Assembly (NCBI RefSeq): GCF_009496285.1
Contig: NZ_WIJK01000010.1
Span: 11,358 to 75,357, forward strand
DNA: 64,000 nt
Reading direction: 5' to 3'
DNA from: Streptococcus mitis
GTDB taxonomy: Bacteria > Bacillota > Bacilli > Lactobacillales > Streptococcaceae
Position numbers and translations under genes: made by a program. The notes below the pieces were generated by a model. The model did not search any database and was not told the origin of the DNA. It saw only the letters and a program-made list of their open reading frames with translations. This document shows, piece after piece, positions 45,425-54,143 of the stretch. Position 1 is the stretch's first letter. Each line of letters starts with the position of its first letter.

Positions 45425-47389
45425 CTATTGAACGTGGTTAGCCAAATCTTCTTGGGCTTTTTTATTAGACTCAGCTTTTTCTTTTTGCCATTTTTCATAA
45501 AGTTCTTGATACTGTTTAGCAGTCACTGGTTCCTTTTGCAATTCAACATATTTGTAGTTGTCCGCATCTCCTTTGTGCCCAACAAATGAGAAGGCCGCTG
45601 TAAATGGAACTGTCTTACGGAAGATAGGATTAGCCCCTCCACTTTGAACTGGTAGGAAGAGAGCACTATCTGTCAACCAAGCTTGAACTTCGGCAAATTT
45701 TTCATAACGTGTTTGCGTATTTTCATTCTCTTTATCTGCTGCATCCAACAACTCCTTGTAGGTAGCTAGACCAAGTTTTTCTTTGACTTCATTGTCTTTT
45801 CCTGGAGTCAAGCCAAGATTTTTCAACTGAGAACCCGAGTCTGGATCCAAAAGGTCAAGATAGGTCTTCGGATCTGAGAAATCTCCGCTCCATCCTGAGA
45901 TATCGATGTCATAGTCCTTTTGATCGGCGGTATCCGCAAAGAAGGTGGCATTGTCTTTCTCATCTGGTGACAACTGAATGATATCAATCACAACATTATC
46001 TGATCCAAGCGTTGCTTCAACGGTTTGCTTGAAGGAACTTGCTTGCTGAACATCCAACTTAGCAGTCTGATCAACCAACATATCCAAGTGGATAGGGAAG
46101 GTCACACCTTCTGCTTGCAAACTATCTTTAGCCTTGGCAAATTCAGCCTTGGCTTTTTCATGATCCAAGAAAGCAGCTTGAGCATCGTTCAGATTGATAT
46201 TAGACCACTCTGTACCATAGTTGACCATCTTTTCATTGACCGCATCTCCAAAGTTTTTTCCACCAATTTGAACAAAGTTACTTGGTGTGACTGTATTTCT
46301 AAGGATTCGATCAGCTCCATCTTCTCCATTTGTCTGGGCAGCATAGGCATGACGGTCAAAGGCAAAGTTAATGGCCTGACGGAAATCTTTATTTTGCATA
46401 GCTAGACGAGAATCCGTCTTTTCTTTATCCGTCTGTTTCATGGTTTGCTTGTAACTTTGACGGTTGACATTAAAGAGGTAGTAGAAGGTTATAGCATTTT
46501 GTGGTGTATAGGTAATCTTATCTTCATTCCCTTTTTTCAGCTGGTCAAAGACTGAGCTTGTTGGGAAAATACGCCCGTCTGAATAGTTACCTTCCAAGAA
46601 ACCTCTAGCCAAACTATCTTGGTCTGAGCCATCATAGAAGGAAAGTTTTACTTTCTCAATCTTCACATTGTCCTTGTCCCAATAATTAGGATTCTTTTCA
46701 AACTCAATCAAAGATTTTGAAGTGAATGATTTGAATAAATATGGCCCATTTGACAGGATACTAGATGGAGTTACACTTCCAAATTCGTCCCCCTTAGATT
46801 TCAAAAAGGCTTCATTGACTGGACTCAAAATTCCACCTGTTGTCTTAGAATTCCAGTAGGACTCTGGCTTGTTTAAGGTATATTGGAGAGTATAGTCATC
46901 GACTGCCTTGATTCCAACAGTCTCAAAGTCTGATGATTGCCCCTCAATATAGTCCGCCAAACCTTTGATAGAGTCTTGCACCAAGTACAAGTTTTCTGCC
47001 TTTTTATCCGCAGCATACTTTAGGCCTGTCACAAAGTCGTGAGCTGTTACTTCAGCATATTCTTCTCCTTCAGAGGTATACCACTTAACACCTTGGCGAA
47101 TTTTGTAAGTATAAGTCAAGCCATCTTTTGATACTGTCCATGATTCAGCCATGGAAGGAACCAGATTGCCATACTTATCATTTTCCAACAGTCCATCAAT
47201 CAAGTTTGTTGTAATGCTGGATGTCGAGCCACGTGTCGAAGTAATGTAGTCTAATGTATCTGGATTGCTAGCAAATACATAAGAGTAGGTTTTATCAGAT
47301 GCATTTGACTGTGTCGAGCTACAAGCTACCATCAAGAAGCTAGCACTCAAAATTCCAACCCCTAGTAAGAGAGCTTTTGATTTTTTCAT
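45425..47389 (-). CDS. Oligopeptide-binding lipoprotein, AliA/AliB type
   Basis: 654-residue relative of AmiA, with lipobox MVAC (Cys23) and an SBP_bac_5 fold (GLTYTYKIRQGVKWYTSEGE; RYEKFAEVQAWLTDSALFLP). No permease or ATPase genes adjoin, so, like pneumococcal AliA and AliB, it probably hands its peptides to AmiCDEF. Sequence differs from AmiA in the pocket region, which suggests other peptide ligands. The start is the ATG at 47389; the longer frame is unlikely because it would add a second hydrophobic stretch ahead of the signal. Confidence 0.88.
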   Translation of the reverse strand: MKKSKALLLGVGILSASFLMVACSSTQSNASDKTYSYVFASNPDTLDYITSTRGSTSSITTNLIDGLLENDKYGNLVPSMAESWTVSKDGLTYTYKIRQGVKWYTSEGEEYAEVTAHDFVTGLKYAADKKAENLYLVQDSIKGLADYIEGQSSDFETVGIKAVDDYTLQYTLNKPESYWNSKTTGGILSPVNEAFLKSKGDEFGSVTPSSILSNGPYLFKSFTSKSLIEFEKNPNYWDKDNVKIEKVKLSFYDGSDQDSLARGFLEGNYSDGRIFPTSSVFDQLKKGNEDKITYTPQNAITFYYLFNVNRQSYKQTMKQTDKEKTDSRLAMQNKDFRQAINFAFDRHAYAAQTNGEDGADRILRNTVTPSNFVQIGGKNFGDAVNEKMVNYGTEWSNINLNDAQAAFLDHEKAKAEFAKAKDSLQAEGVTFPIHLDMLVDQTAKLDVQQASSFKQTVEATLGSDNVVIDIIQLSPDEKDNATFFADTADQKDYDIDISGWSGDFSDPKTYLDLLDPDSGSQLKNLGLTPGKDNEVKEKLGLATYKELLDAADKENENTQTRYEKFAEVQAWLTDSALFLPVQSGGANPIFRKTVPFTAAFSFVGHKGDADNYKYVELQKEPVTAKQYQELYEKWQKEKAESNKKAQEDLANHVQ

Positions 47390-47463
47390 AAATATTCTCC
47401 ATTTATATAGTATATGAAATATTATAGAAAAAATAGAAAGCTTATACAAACTATTATTTTAGG

Positions 47464-47502
47464 GCAAAACAAAAGCCAGTAGACTCGAGTTCCTACTGAC
47501 TT
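47464..47502 (-). terminator. rpmH terminator
   Basis: AGTCAGTAG / CTACTGGCT stem followed by TTTGTTTTG on the minus strand. Confidence 0.7.
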
Positions 47503-47522
47503 CATTGTTGAATTCGTTTGGA

Positions 47523-47657
47523 TTATGCAGCCAAAACTTTGCGTCCTTTACGACGACGAGCTGCCAATACGCGACGACCGTTTTTAGTTGACATACGGTT
47601 ACGGAATCCGTGTTTACGCGCACGACGTAGTTTACTTGGTTGATAAGTACGTTTCAC
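47523..47657 (-). CDS. rpmH: 50S ribosomal protein L34
   Basis: 44 residues, starting with [21 protein letters not shown], then [19 protein letters not shown] and VLAA. A full match to the universally conserved, very basic L34. The GTG follows GAGG. Single gene with terminator; in many bacteria rpmH is next to rnpA, which is not the case here. Confidence 0.97.
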
Positions 47658-48164
47658 GATGAATACCTCCTCATAGATTTTGTATTCGTTTAGCCGGCTA
47701 TAAAGTGATCAGTTACTAAACATACTTTACTATTCTATCTGATTCTTTTGCATTTGTCAATAGCTCTGACAAATGTTTCCAGCTTTTTTGCTGAGGAGAT
47801 AATTTGAAAATCCTTCCAATTTACTTTCGAAATCTATAAAATATCTAATGTACTAGTAATTTACCCAATTGGTACACTCAAATTTCCAAGTTTTTCCTCT
47901 TGAAACCTTCCGCCTGCCTATTAAATGTAAAAGGTGTTTTCTATATTTTCCTTCTGTCACTTCTTGCATTTAAAAAGCAACAACACCGTAGGATGACGAT
48001 TCTACCGTCTTTTAATTGGCAATAAACAAGATATTTAGTAATAATCCTTTCTAGTTATCATCGATTAAATCTCATTTTTAAAAAAACTAATATGTGTAGT
48101 TATCTAAAACCTCTATCTATTCTTCTTAAACAACACAAAAACGCTCTAGACGTAAAAATAGTTG
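47658..48164. other. Intergenic stretch between rpmH and the cadmium genes
   Basis: About 500 bp, AT-rich, with no open frame I can support on either strand and no clear repeat or promoter. It marks the change from core genes to the accessory region. Confidence 0.6.
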
Positions 48165-48503
48165 TTATCCTAGTTGATTAAAAAAATCTCTGATTTCCTC
48201 ATCTTTTATAAAATAATATATAATTTTCCCCTCTCTTCTAGTGTCCAAGATGTTTTGATTGGCTAGTTTACGAAGATGGTGGGAGGCAGATGCCATACTG
48301 AGATCTAGTAAACAGGCTATATCACAGACACAGAGTTCTTCAACAGCAAGGAGATAAAAGATGATATTTATCTGTTTATTATCGGTAAACTTTGATAAAA
48401 TACGAAGTGATTTTTGGACTTTTTCCTTTTCAAGGTAGTTCGTTGCGGTTGTAACATTTTGTTGATTTATAATATTCACTTGGCATATACTATCTTTTTT
48501 CAT
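48165..48503 (-). CDS. cadX: ArsR-family cadmium-responsive repressor
   Basis: 112 residues, SmtB/ArsR winged helix. The metal-binding ELCVCDIA motif (two cysteines, near 56–63) starts the alpha-3 helix and a recognition helix MASASHHLRKLA follows. An additional cysteine at residue 7 could be a ligand as in CadC. It lies 11 bp after cadD, with AGGAGAA before its ATG, and should repress the pair until Cd2+ or Zn2+ binds. Confidence 0.88.
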   Translation of the reverse strand: MKKDSICQVNIINQQNVTTATNYLEKEKVQKSLRILSKFTDNKQINIIFYLLAVEELCVCDIACLLDLSMASASHHLRKLANQNILDTRREGKIIYYFIKDEEIRDFFNQLG

Positions 48504-48514
48504 AATTTTTTCTC

Positions 48515-49129
48515 CTAGCCGAACACAGTCCTTAGCATGTCAAAGCTGTTGTTTTCAATCAGGATATACATCCCCAATCCTAAATAAACAACGGCAATAA
48601 ACCATCTGCTATATTTTTCCAAAGTTTCTCCAACAGAAGGGACTTGTGCCAATTTTTGGGCAGAAAAAACCAAGAGATAAATCATGACTAGAAAGGTAAG
48701 TAAAGCCACTATCAAATTCGCTAAATTTAAGGTAATAAAATATGGGACAAAAACACCAATATTGTCAGCACCACAACTTGCAAAAGTAATCATAGCGACT
48801 AGAAAAATCAGGTTTTTATTATCTTTGCGCAAACCATCTTTTGCAATAGCTTCTCCATCAGAATCTCCTAAAAGCAAAACTTTGAGTCCTAGGAAAATTG
48901 GAATCAAACCGAGCAAACCTAAAATCTCTTTACTAGGAATATAATTTAAGACAAATGCAAAAAGTAAACTTAGCAATATTAGACTAACAGAGCCTAGAAA
49001 TTGTCCTAAATAGATGTTAATGATGTCTTTTCTGCTTTTTCTTTTGGCGAAAAATAACATTAGGATAATAAGTAAGTCTACGGCTGTCCCAGAATACAGG
49101 ATTATTGAAGTAACAACATTTTGAATCAT
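48515..49129 (-). CDS. cadD: Cadmium resistance transporter CadD
   Basis: 204-residue membrane protein of the CadD family with about six helices. It confers cadmium resistance in staphylococci and streptococci. Conserved features are FGSVSLILLSL-like helix 2 (here GQFLGSVSLILLSLL), the cysteine-containing FASCGADNIGVFVPYF (near 113–128) and a C-terminal helix VVYLGLGMYILIE. I chose the ATG at 49129 with GAGGTG before it. Confidence 0.9.
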   Translation of the reverse strand: MIQNVVTSIILYSGTAVDLLIILMLFFAKRKSRKDIINIYLGQFLGSVSLILLSLLFAFVLNYIPSKEILGLLGLIPIFLGLKVLLLGDSDGEAIAKDGLRKDNKNLIFLVAMITFASCGADNIGVFVPYFITLNLANLIVALLTFLVMIYLLVFSAQKLAQVPSVGETLEKYSRWFIAVVYLGLGMYILIENNSFDMLRTVFG

Positions 49130-49138
49130 AAAACACCT

Positions 49139-49190
49139 CATTCAAATATATTTTTGAATGTATTTTAACATTAAACTTTGTAGATGTCAA
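49139..49190 (-). promoter_or_regulatory. cad promoter and CadC-type operator
   Basis: Minus strand -35 TTGACA (49185–49190), 17-bp spacer, -10 TAAAAT (49162–49167). Directly downstream, over the transcription start, lies the palindrome CATTCAAA–TATATT–TTTGAATG (49139–49160). From memory this closely resembles the operator of staphylococcal CadC (TCAAATAAATATTTGA). Confidence 0.85.
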
Positions 49191-49235
49191 CTTCAGCTCC
49201 ATCAAAATATAGATAAGAAGGTAGTGTACCAAACA

Positions 49236-49272
49236 TTAAAAAGCTCTGCCATCGAAATGATAGCAGGGCTTA
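49236..49272 (-). terminator. Terminator upstream of the cad promoter
   Basis: AAGCCCTGCTATC / GATGGCAGAGCTT with a TTTTTAATG tail on the minus strand. It would insulate the cad genes from transcription coming from the integrase side. Confidence 0.6.
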
Positions 49273-49347
49273 ATTTCAATATCTAAATGATATATTTATC
49301 TAAAAAAGGTAGAGATTGAACTGAAATATAGTGAAATTAACAAAAGA

Positions 49348-49374
49348 AAAAAACGCTTAAAATCAGCGTTTTTC
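49348..49374 (-). terminator. Bidirectional terminator after the integrase gene
   Basis: AAAAACGCT–TAAAATC–AGCGTTTTT, symmetrical, about 140 bp after the integrase stop. The stretch between it and the integrase is the likely place of the element's attachment site, but without the other end I cannot define the att core. Confidence 0.7.
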
Positions 49375-49512
49375 TTATGTATTGATTTGTATTGAATGCT
49401 TACTTCACTTCTGTAAGGGTTGTGAATGTTATTTTAGCACCCTTTAAACGCCGTCATATCAACGTTTCTAGATTGTTCTATAGAAAATGTAGTCATAAAT
49501 GTAGTCATTTTG

Positions 49513-50778
49513 CTATGCTGTCAATTTTGCAATTTCTTTGAGGTAGATTTCAACTGCTTCTGCCTTCTTTTTCGGTGCCAATTCAGCATAAGTGTCCATA
49601 GTCGTTTTAATCGACTTATGTCCCATTCTTATCTGGAGTTCTTTCCAGTTCGCACCAGCATTCAGCATCAAAGAAGCATGTGTATGACGGAAAAGGTGGA
49701 AACCATAGTTTGGTAGTCCCAACTCAGTCAATCGCTTTTTAAGCGTTGCACGTTCATTTCTGTCACACATATAGTTCCCGTAAATTGTCGGGAAAATTAA
49801 GTCCACAGTTGGTAAATCATGACTCACAAAGTAATCATTCATCTCAGCATGAAAAGCTTTCAAGTCATCTAAGACTTGTCTCGGGACTGCAACTCTTCTG
49901 TTGCCAGAATCAGTTTTGGCACTGTTCTTACAAACAATCTCACCCTTAATCCCAAGTTTCTTATTTCCAACTTTCCACATCAGCGTCTTGTTAACGATGA
50001 TTTCATTGGAATCAAAATCGAGATCATGAATCGATAAAGCAAGAAGCTCATTGATTCGAAGCGCAGAAGCTAACAGCGTGTCGCAGATAACCTTAAATCT
50101 TCGATTAGCTCGTGTGTCAGGAAGAGTATCAAGATAGTTCAGCCAAGTACCCAAATCCTCTCCGTGCAATACCATAATTCTCTCCTTTACCACCTTTGGC
50201 TTTGGAGGGATTTTTACTGTCCGAGCTGGATTATGAGAAAGTTCGAAATTCGTAATCCCATAATCGAAAATATCACTGAGTTTATAGATAACTGCACCGA
50301 AATCTTTTGCGTGTCCCTTTTTAGATTTTTTAACACCTGATTCAACAGACTTTTTAGATTGTTGAGCTAATTTATTAACCCAAATCTGAATATCTGCAGA
50401 TTTTATCTCTTCAGGTCTATATTCTCCAAACTTAGGGATGATATAAGTATCAAGATAGCTTCGAACCCGATTGATCGTATTCTGAGAAGTCACCCAAGTT
50501 ACAAAACTAACAAACCAGGCTTCAGCTAACTCCTCGAAGTTATTAATCAACAAAGTCTCTTTTAAAGTCGAACCCTTCGCTTCAAATTCAAGTCGAGCTT
50601 GAATGATTTTCCTATCAAGACTTTTTAGAGTTTTAGCAGTTATAGATGATGTAACTTTTTTACCAGTTTTAACATCTACACCAATATATACACCACGTTG
50701 CGTATAGCTAATAGACCCGTTACTCTTGGTAGTTTTAATGACTTTTCGATTGTTGTGAATGATAGTTTCTTTCTGCAT
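49513..50778 (-). CDS. Tyrosine recombinase (integrase) of a mobilizable element
   Basis: Site-specific integrase of 421 residues: N-terminal arm-binding region (1–60), SAM-like core-binding domain (about 75–175), and a catalytic domain with Arg in SALRINELLAL, the HLFRHTHASLML box (His-x-x-Arg), GHKSIKTTMDTYAEL with the catalytic Tyr. All catalytic residues are present. As usual the gene is terminal in its element and points outwards; an excisionase-like gene lies upstream. Confidence 0.93.
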   Translation of the reverse strand: MQKETIIHNNRKVIKTTKSNGSISYTQRGVYIGVDVKTGKKVTSSITAKTLKSLDRKIIQARLEFEAKGSTLKETLLINNFEELAEAWFVSFVTWVTSQNTINRVRSYLDTYIIPKFGEYRPEEIKSADIQIWVNKLAQQSKKSVESGVKKSKKGHAKDFGAVIYKLSDIFDYGITNFELSHNPARTVKIPPKPKVVKERIMVLHGEDLGTWLNYLDTLPDTRANRRFKVICDTLLASALRINELLALSIHDLDFDSNEIIVNKTLMWKVGNKKLGIKGEIVCKNSAKTDSGNRRVAVPRQVLDDLKAFHAEMNDYFVSHDLPTVDLIFPTIYGNYMCDRNERATLKKRLTELGLPNYGFHLFRHTHASLMLNAGANWKELQIRMGHKSIKTTMDTYAELAPKKKAEAVEIYLKEIAKLTA

Positions 50779-50871
50779 AGTAGCCTTTCACGTTCGGATA
50801 TATATAAAAGGCTAAAATAACAACCTCACATTATTCTATGTGATATTACTATTTTAGCACATTTTTCATAA

Positions 50872-51132
50872 TCAGGGAGTTAAATAGGTCAGCACATCCT
50901 CCATTCTGTAGTAGACTGTGCGAGTCCCATCGATTGGTGGTTCCAATCGTTTAAGCCCTGTACTCTCCCAAGACTTCAAGGTGTTTGGTGAAATCTTAAG
51001 TATCGAAAGCAGCTCTTTCTGAGTAAGTATACTTACATGCTTTTGAGTATTTTCTTGTTTCTGCATCAAAGCAAGCAAACAATTCAAAATCTGTTCAATT
51101 TGATTCAATTTTATGAGTTCATTATTCGTCAT
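50872..51132 (-). CDS. Excisionase-like HTH protein
   Basis: 86 residues: a short coiled N-terminal part, then a MerR/Xis-like helix–turn–helix (LTQKELLSILKISPNTLKSW followed by ESTGLKRLEPPIDG and VYYRMEDVLTYLTP). It overlaps rep by four bases (ATGA) and precedes the integrase, where excisionases normally lie. Confidence 0.75.
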   Translation of the reverse strand: MTNNELIKLNQIEQILNCLLALMQKQENTQKHVSILTQKELLSILKISPNTLKSWESTGLKRLEPPIDGTRTVYYRMEDVLTYLTP

Positions 51133-51710
51133 TCTTCACTCTCCTTTTTATTATTTGAGTGTCTACGTGAATCCAGATATTTTGCAAAAAAGTAAGTCTT
51201 ATCAATAATGAGATTCAAAAGTGACGGATTCTCAACTCGTGCATATCTAACAAGGTTGTTAAACTCAGTAAAGTTGTGTTCTTCGATAATATCAATCACA
51301 GTTGAAAGAAATTGATCGTTATTGTTAGTGATTAGAAATTGCTCCAATTCAAAACCACAACCAGATTCAATCTCATCCATATTGTAAAGTGTTTTGTCAG
51401 GATTCTCTGCGTGTATGAAATAATCATACATCCCCTTTGGTGACATGACTACCTCTACATGAGAAGGTGTATGTAGTTTTTCAGTTAGTAACTCTGAAAC
51501 CTGCGTATAGCTTTTAAGTGATTCGAAAAATAGAACCCCATGTTTGTGTGCTTTTTTAAATTCTCCAGTTTCTTTATTTATATCCTTATCATGCCAAGGA
51601 CTCAAGACAAATGGAATATGCATTTCTTCAAGGACGTCTAAATAATTTTCCGGCGCGCTTTCTTGATAAATCAGGAATGCCCACTTATTCGAACGTTTAT
51701 CTTTAGCCAC
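51129..51710 (-). CDS. RepB-type rolling-circle initiator (pMV158 family)
   Basis: 193 residues, GTG start after GGGAGGT. It aligns over its first 110 residues with RepB of plasmid pMV158 as I remember it: WHDKD (His40, Asp43), the AHKHG His pair (His55, His57) as metal ligands, and MYDYFIH, whose second Tyr (97) corresponds to catalytic Tyr99. RepB nicks at TACTACG/AC, and that sequence is in a hairpin loop 62 bp upstream of this gene. In an integrated element such a protein may serve as replication initiator after excision, as the relaxase for transfer, or both. Confidence 0.85.
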   Translation of the reverse strand: MAKDKRSNKWAFLIYQESAPENYLDVLEEMHIPFVLSPWHDKDINKETGEFKKAHKHGVLFFESLKSYTQVSELLTEKLHTPSHVEVVMSPKGMYDYFIHAENPDKTLYNMDEIESGCGFELEQFLITNNNDQFLSTVIDIIEEHNFTEFNNLVRYARVENPSLLNLIIDKTYFFAKYLDSRRHSNNKKESEE

Positions 51711-51771
51711 GAATACCTCCCTTCAAATAGCATTTTCAAATTGTTTGCAATTCATGTGATTATTGATTACT

Positions 51772-51805
51772 GATACAATGGGGGTCGTAGTAACCCCATT
51801 GTATC
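51772..51805 (-). other. Double-strand origin / nick-site hairpin (pMV158 type)
   Basis: Perfect 12-bp arms GATACAATGGGG / CCCCATTGTATC enclose a 10-base loop that on the minus strand reads TTACTACGAC. The loop holds TACTACGAC, the nick sequence of pMV158-family replication origins, presented in a hairpin loop just upstream of a RepB-type gene. Confidence 0.82.
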
Positions 51806-51827
51806 TGTCAATTAGATTTCATGACAA

Positions 51828-51868
51828 GGCAGTACTTTTGGTCTTCACTACGTGAACCAAGCACTGCC
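51828..51868. repeat. Long imperfect hairpin beside the nick site
   Basis: GGCAGT...TTCAC–TAC–GTGAA...ACTGCC, with CTT/AAG pairs and small bulges between. No T-run follows, so it is not an obvious terminator. It may be part of the origin, for instance RepB binding or a single-strand origin. Confidence 0.5.
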
Positions 51869-51874
51869 AATTTA

Positions 51875-52498
51875 TTATCTTTTTGTAGATTTAAACCAGA
51901 GCTTATTACCTTTCCTATTTGGTGCAGAAAAATAATAGTCTGGATTGCGACTAGAAATTTCTTCTTTGATGTAGGATTCCATGTCTCTCAGAAGTTTCTG
52001 AGCCTGTTGAGTCTTTGGATACTTAATCACAATCGTCACAGAATCTTTTCTTACGTCAACAACACACTTAGATGTTGCTCTATTGAATTTCCTTAAAATA
52101 GGATTGAACCTTGTCACAGTAGAAGAGTTATCAATTGAAAAGGCCAGTTGAGAATTCTCGTCTTGTCGTAAAAACTGTGCTAGTCGAATCGTTTGATATG
52201 CAGATTTAAAATAGTTTATAGGTGTGTCATAGAGCAATCGTAGAATTAACTCAATTATGATGATAAATGCTGCAATTAATGGTAATAAAATTGCTAGAGT
52301 TTTTGTATAGTACTCACCTTTACTAGCCCATTGCTTTATCGCCTCAAACAGATGAGATAAGTATGTACTTTGAGCATTCGCAATCAAATCTTGTAGTAAT
52401 CTAAGACCAATTGTCAAACAAAGGAAAAACAAGCTATACATAAGTAATGTCACTGTAATATTAAACGTTCTCTGAAAGAAATTCTTTTTGACATTCAT
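51875..52498 (-). CDS. Element-encoded membrane protein
   Basis: 207 residues with two strong membrane segments (TLLMYSLFFLCLTIGLRLL near 17–35 and TLAILLPLIAAFIIIIELILRLL near 67–89) and a basic cytoplasmic C-terminal domain. It overlaps the FtsK-like gene by four bases (ATGA), so the two are co-translated and probably act together at the membrane. Family not recognised. Confidence 0.7.
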   Translation of the reverse strand: MNVKKNFFQRTFNITVTLLMYSLFFLCLTIGLRLLQDLIANAQSTYLSHLFEAIKQWASKGEYYTKTLAILLPLIAAFIIIIELILRLLYDTPINYFKSAYQTIRLAQFLRQDENSQLAFSIDNSSTVTRFNPILRKFNRATSKCVVDVRKDSVTIVIKYPKTQQAQKLLRDMESYIKEEISSRNPDYYFSAPNRKGNKLWFKSTKR

Positions 52499-53571
52499 AA
52501 AATACCTTTCTTAGTGTAGTACGTTGGACATAATAATGGTAACACTTGATAGGGATGCTCATTATCAATGATTTGTATCAAACCGGTACCCTTTCCAACT
52601 GGTATGACAATACCCTCTGGATCCAAATCTGGGAATAGAAATTGTGTTGTCTTCTTATTAATATTTCCGATTTGAATCAATACATTTAGTTGTTCTCGAA
52701 CAGAAACTGGGATTGTATTGTGGTCAAAACGTTGACTAACTAATAAAAGGTGTACTCTAGTCGCTCGTCCTAGTAAAGCAACCTGTGATAAGAGTGAAAA
52801 GAAAGAATCTTTTATCGTTTTATTGACCCCTTCCGATAACGCTAGAACTTCATCTATGACAATAGTTAAATGCTTAAATTCTTCTTCAGAATTTTCATAG
52901 AGAATTTCCTGACGTACTTGGATGAGATTTAAACACGAGCTAAGATTTTCATTTATCTCCGATACAAAATCTGACTTTGAACGATTGCGCTGAGGATGTA
53001 TGACTGCAATACCATTTTCACGAGCCCACCTTGATGGTGTATCAAATTTGGGATCGACAATGATTAAATCCGAGAAGTTTTTCAATAAACTCAGAAAGTA
53101 AGTCAGCGCGTAAGACTTTCCTGAACCACTATTTCCTGCGATTGCTATAGAAGTTACTTTGTTAAAATCTAGAATTAGATTTTTCATTATTGGTATTGTG
53201 TTATTTTCTTGCTTCAAAACAAACTGTTCTAAATCTGAAATTACAATTCTTTCTGAAATTCCGACTTTCCAAGGGAAAAACAGACCTCTTTGAACATGGA
53301 TATCATCAGTTTCAAGAGCAAGAAAGTAAGCAGAGTTCTGTTTTAATACCGTATACCTTGGAAAGAGAGCTGCATTAGCGATTAGAAAAATCTTCTGATA
53401 AAGATCATCATCAACGATGTACCCAGCTGGCAATCGTGGAATAAATAGAAAACCATCTTTCATGATTTTGATATCAAAACTATTAGTATAACTAGTTTCT
53501 CCTTGCATGATGCTCCCAAGCCCCATATTCAGGGCTTGGAGCAAGTATTGAGCAAGCTCTTTAGTAGTCAT
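52495..53571 (-). CDS. FtsK/SpoIIIE-type ATPase (TcpA-like coupling protein)
   Basis: 358 residues with Walker A GNSGSGKS (146–153), the FtsK-like DPKFDTPS following strand 2, Walker B HLTIVIDEV near 230 and VSQRFDHNTIP (sensor region). No membrane helix of its own; the next gene supplies one. In Gram-positive mobilizable and conjugative elements such proteins bring the nicked DNA strand to a conjugation pore. Overlaps the 104-residue gene by one base (TAATG). Confidence 0.82.
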   Translation of the reverse strand: MTTKELAQYLLQALNMGLGSIMQGETSYTNSFDIKIMKDGFLFIPRLPAGYIVDDDLYQKIFLIANAALFPRYTVLKQNSAYFLALETDDIHVQRGLFFPWKVGISERIVISDLEQFVLKQENNTIPIMKNLILDFNKVTSIAIAGNSGSGKSYALTYFLSLLKNFSDLIIVDPKFDTPSRWARENGIAVIHPQRNRSKSDFVSEINENLSSCLNLIQVRQEILYENSEEEFKHLTIVIDEVLALSEGVNKTIKDSFFSLLSQVALLGRATRVHLLLVSQRFDHNTIPVSVREQLNVLIQIGNINKKTTQFLFPDLDPEGIVIPVGKGTGLIQIIDNEHPYQVLPLLCPTYYTKKGIL

Positions 53572-53885
53572 TATTTGACCTCTTTGATGTTATTCGCACG
53601 GAAATAGACATTGTAGCCGACTTCGCAGGCTTCTAATCCATCAAAGTCAACCATCGCTAGATAAGACGGAAGAGTCACTTCAGATTCAAACTTCACCTGG
53701 AACGGTGGTAACCCTTTCTGAGAGAACCATGCCTTGTGCCCGATGATTTCGCCTGTAGGTTGACCATCTTCAAACTTAATCTGTGCTTCAAATTCAGTAC
53801 TCAAGCAATGGATTGCTTGTTTTTGATCGACATATTGTTTTGCAGTATTAGCTGAATAGCCATTTTTACGATTTTTTGTTTTCAT
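53571..53885 (-). CDS. Conserved small protein of the mobilizable element
   Basis: 104 residues, soluble, no membrane segment or known motif that I can name (QIKFEDGQPTGEIIGHKAW; LPPFQVKFESEV). First gene of the element operon, with AGAGG before its ATG and a promoter about 45 bp upstream. Small genes in this position are common in streptococcal integrative elements and often take part in replication or transfer control. Confidence 0.7.
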   Translation of the reverse strand: MKTKNRKNGYSANTAKQYVDQKQAIHCLSTEFEAQIKFEDGQPTGEIIGHKAWFSQKGLPPFQVKFESEVTLPSYLAMVDFDGLEACEVGYNVYFRANNIKEVK

Positions 53886-53929
53886 GCGATTTACCTCTTT
53901 CTTTTTTTGTCTTAGCTAAGAACATACTA

Positions 53930-53973
53930 AGTATACTTCAATAATCACAGGTTAACAATGAACTGTCAGTTCA
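53930..53973 (-). promoter_or_regulatory. Promoter of the element operon with adjacent palindrome
   Basis: Minus strand -35 TTGTTA (53953–53958), 17-bp spacer, -10 TATACT (53930–53935). Immediately upstream is a perfect palindrome TGAACTG–T–CAGTTCA (53959–53973), a good operator candidate. Confidence 0.7.
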
Positions 53974-54064
53974 GGCCTATAAGTACTGATATAATAAGCT
54001 TTTTACTTGAAAAGTAACTCTAATTTTTATAAATCCCCCTCAAAACATGTACTAACGGTGCAAA

Positions 54065-54107
54065 AACACGTTATTTTTTTTTTAAATATTTTTTCACGTG
54101 TTATAAT
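54065..54107 (+). promoter_or_regulatory. hsd operon promoter flanked by an inverted repeat
   Basis: Extended -10 TGTTATAAT (54099–54107) with no clear -35 in a T-rich stretch. Arms AACACGT (54065–54071) and ACGTGTT (54096–54102) flank the spacer, and the right arm overlaps the extended -10, so a bound regulator would control the promoter. Confidence 0.6.
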
Positions 54108-54143
54108 AGTAATAATAATTATCAAATTTTTAGGAGCTTTATT

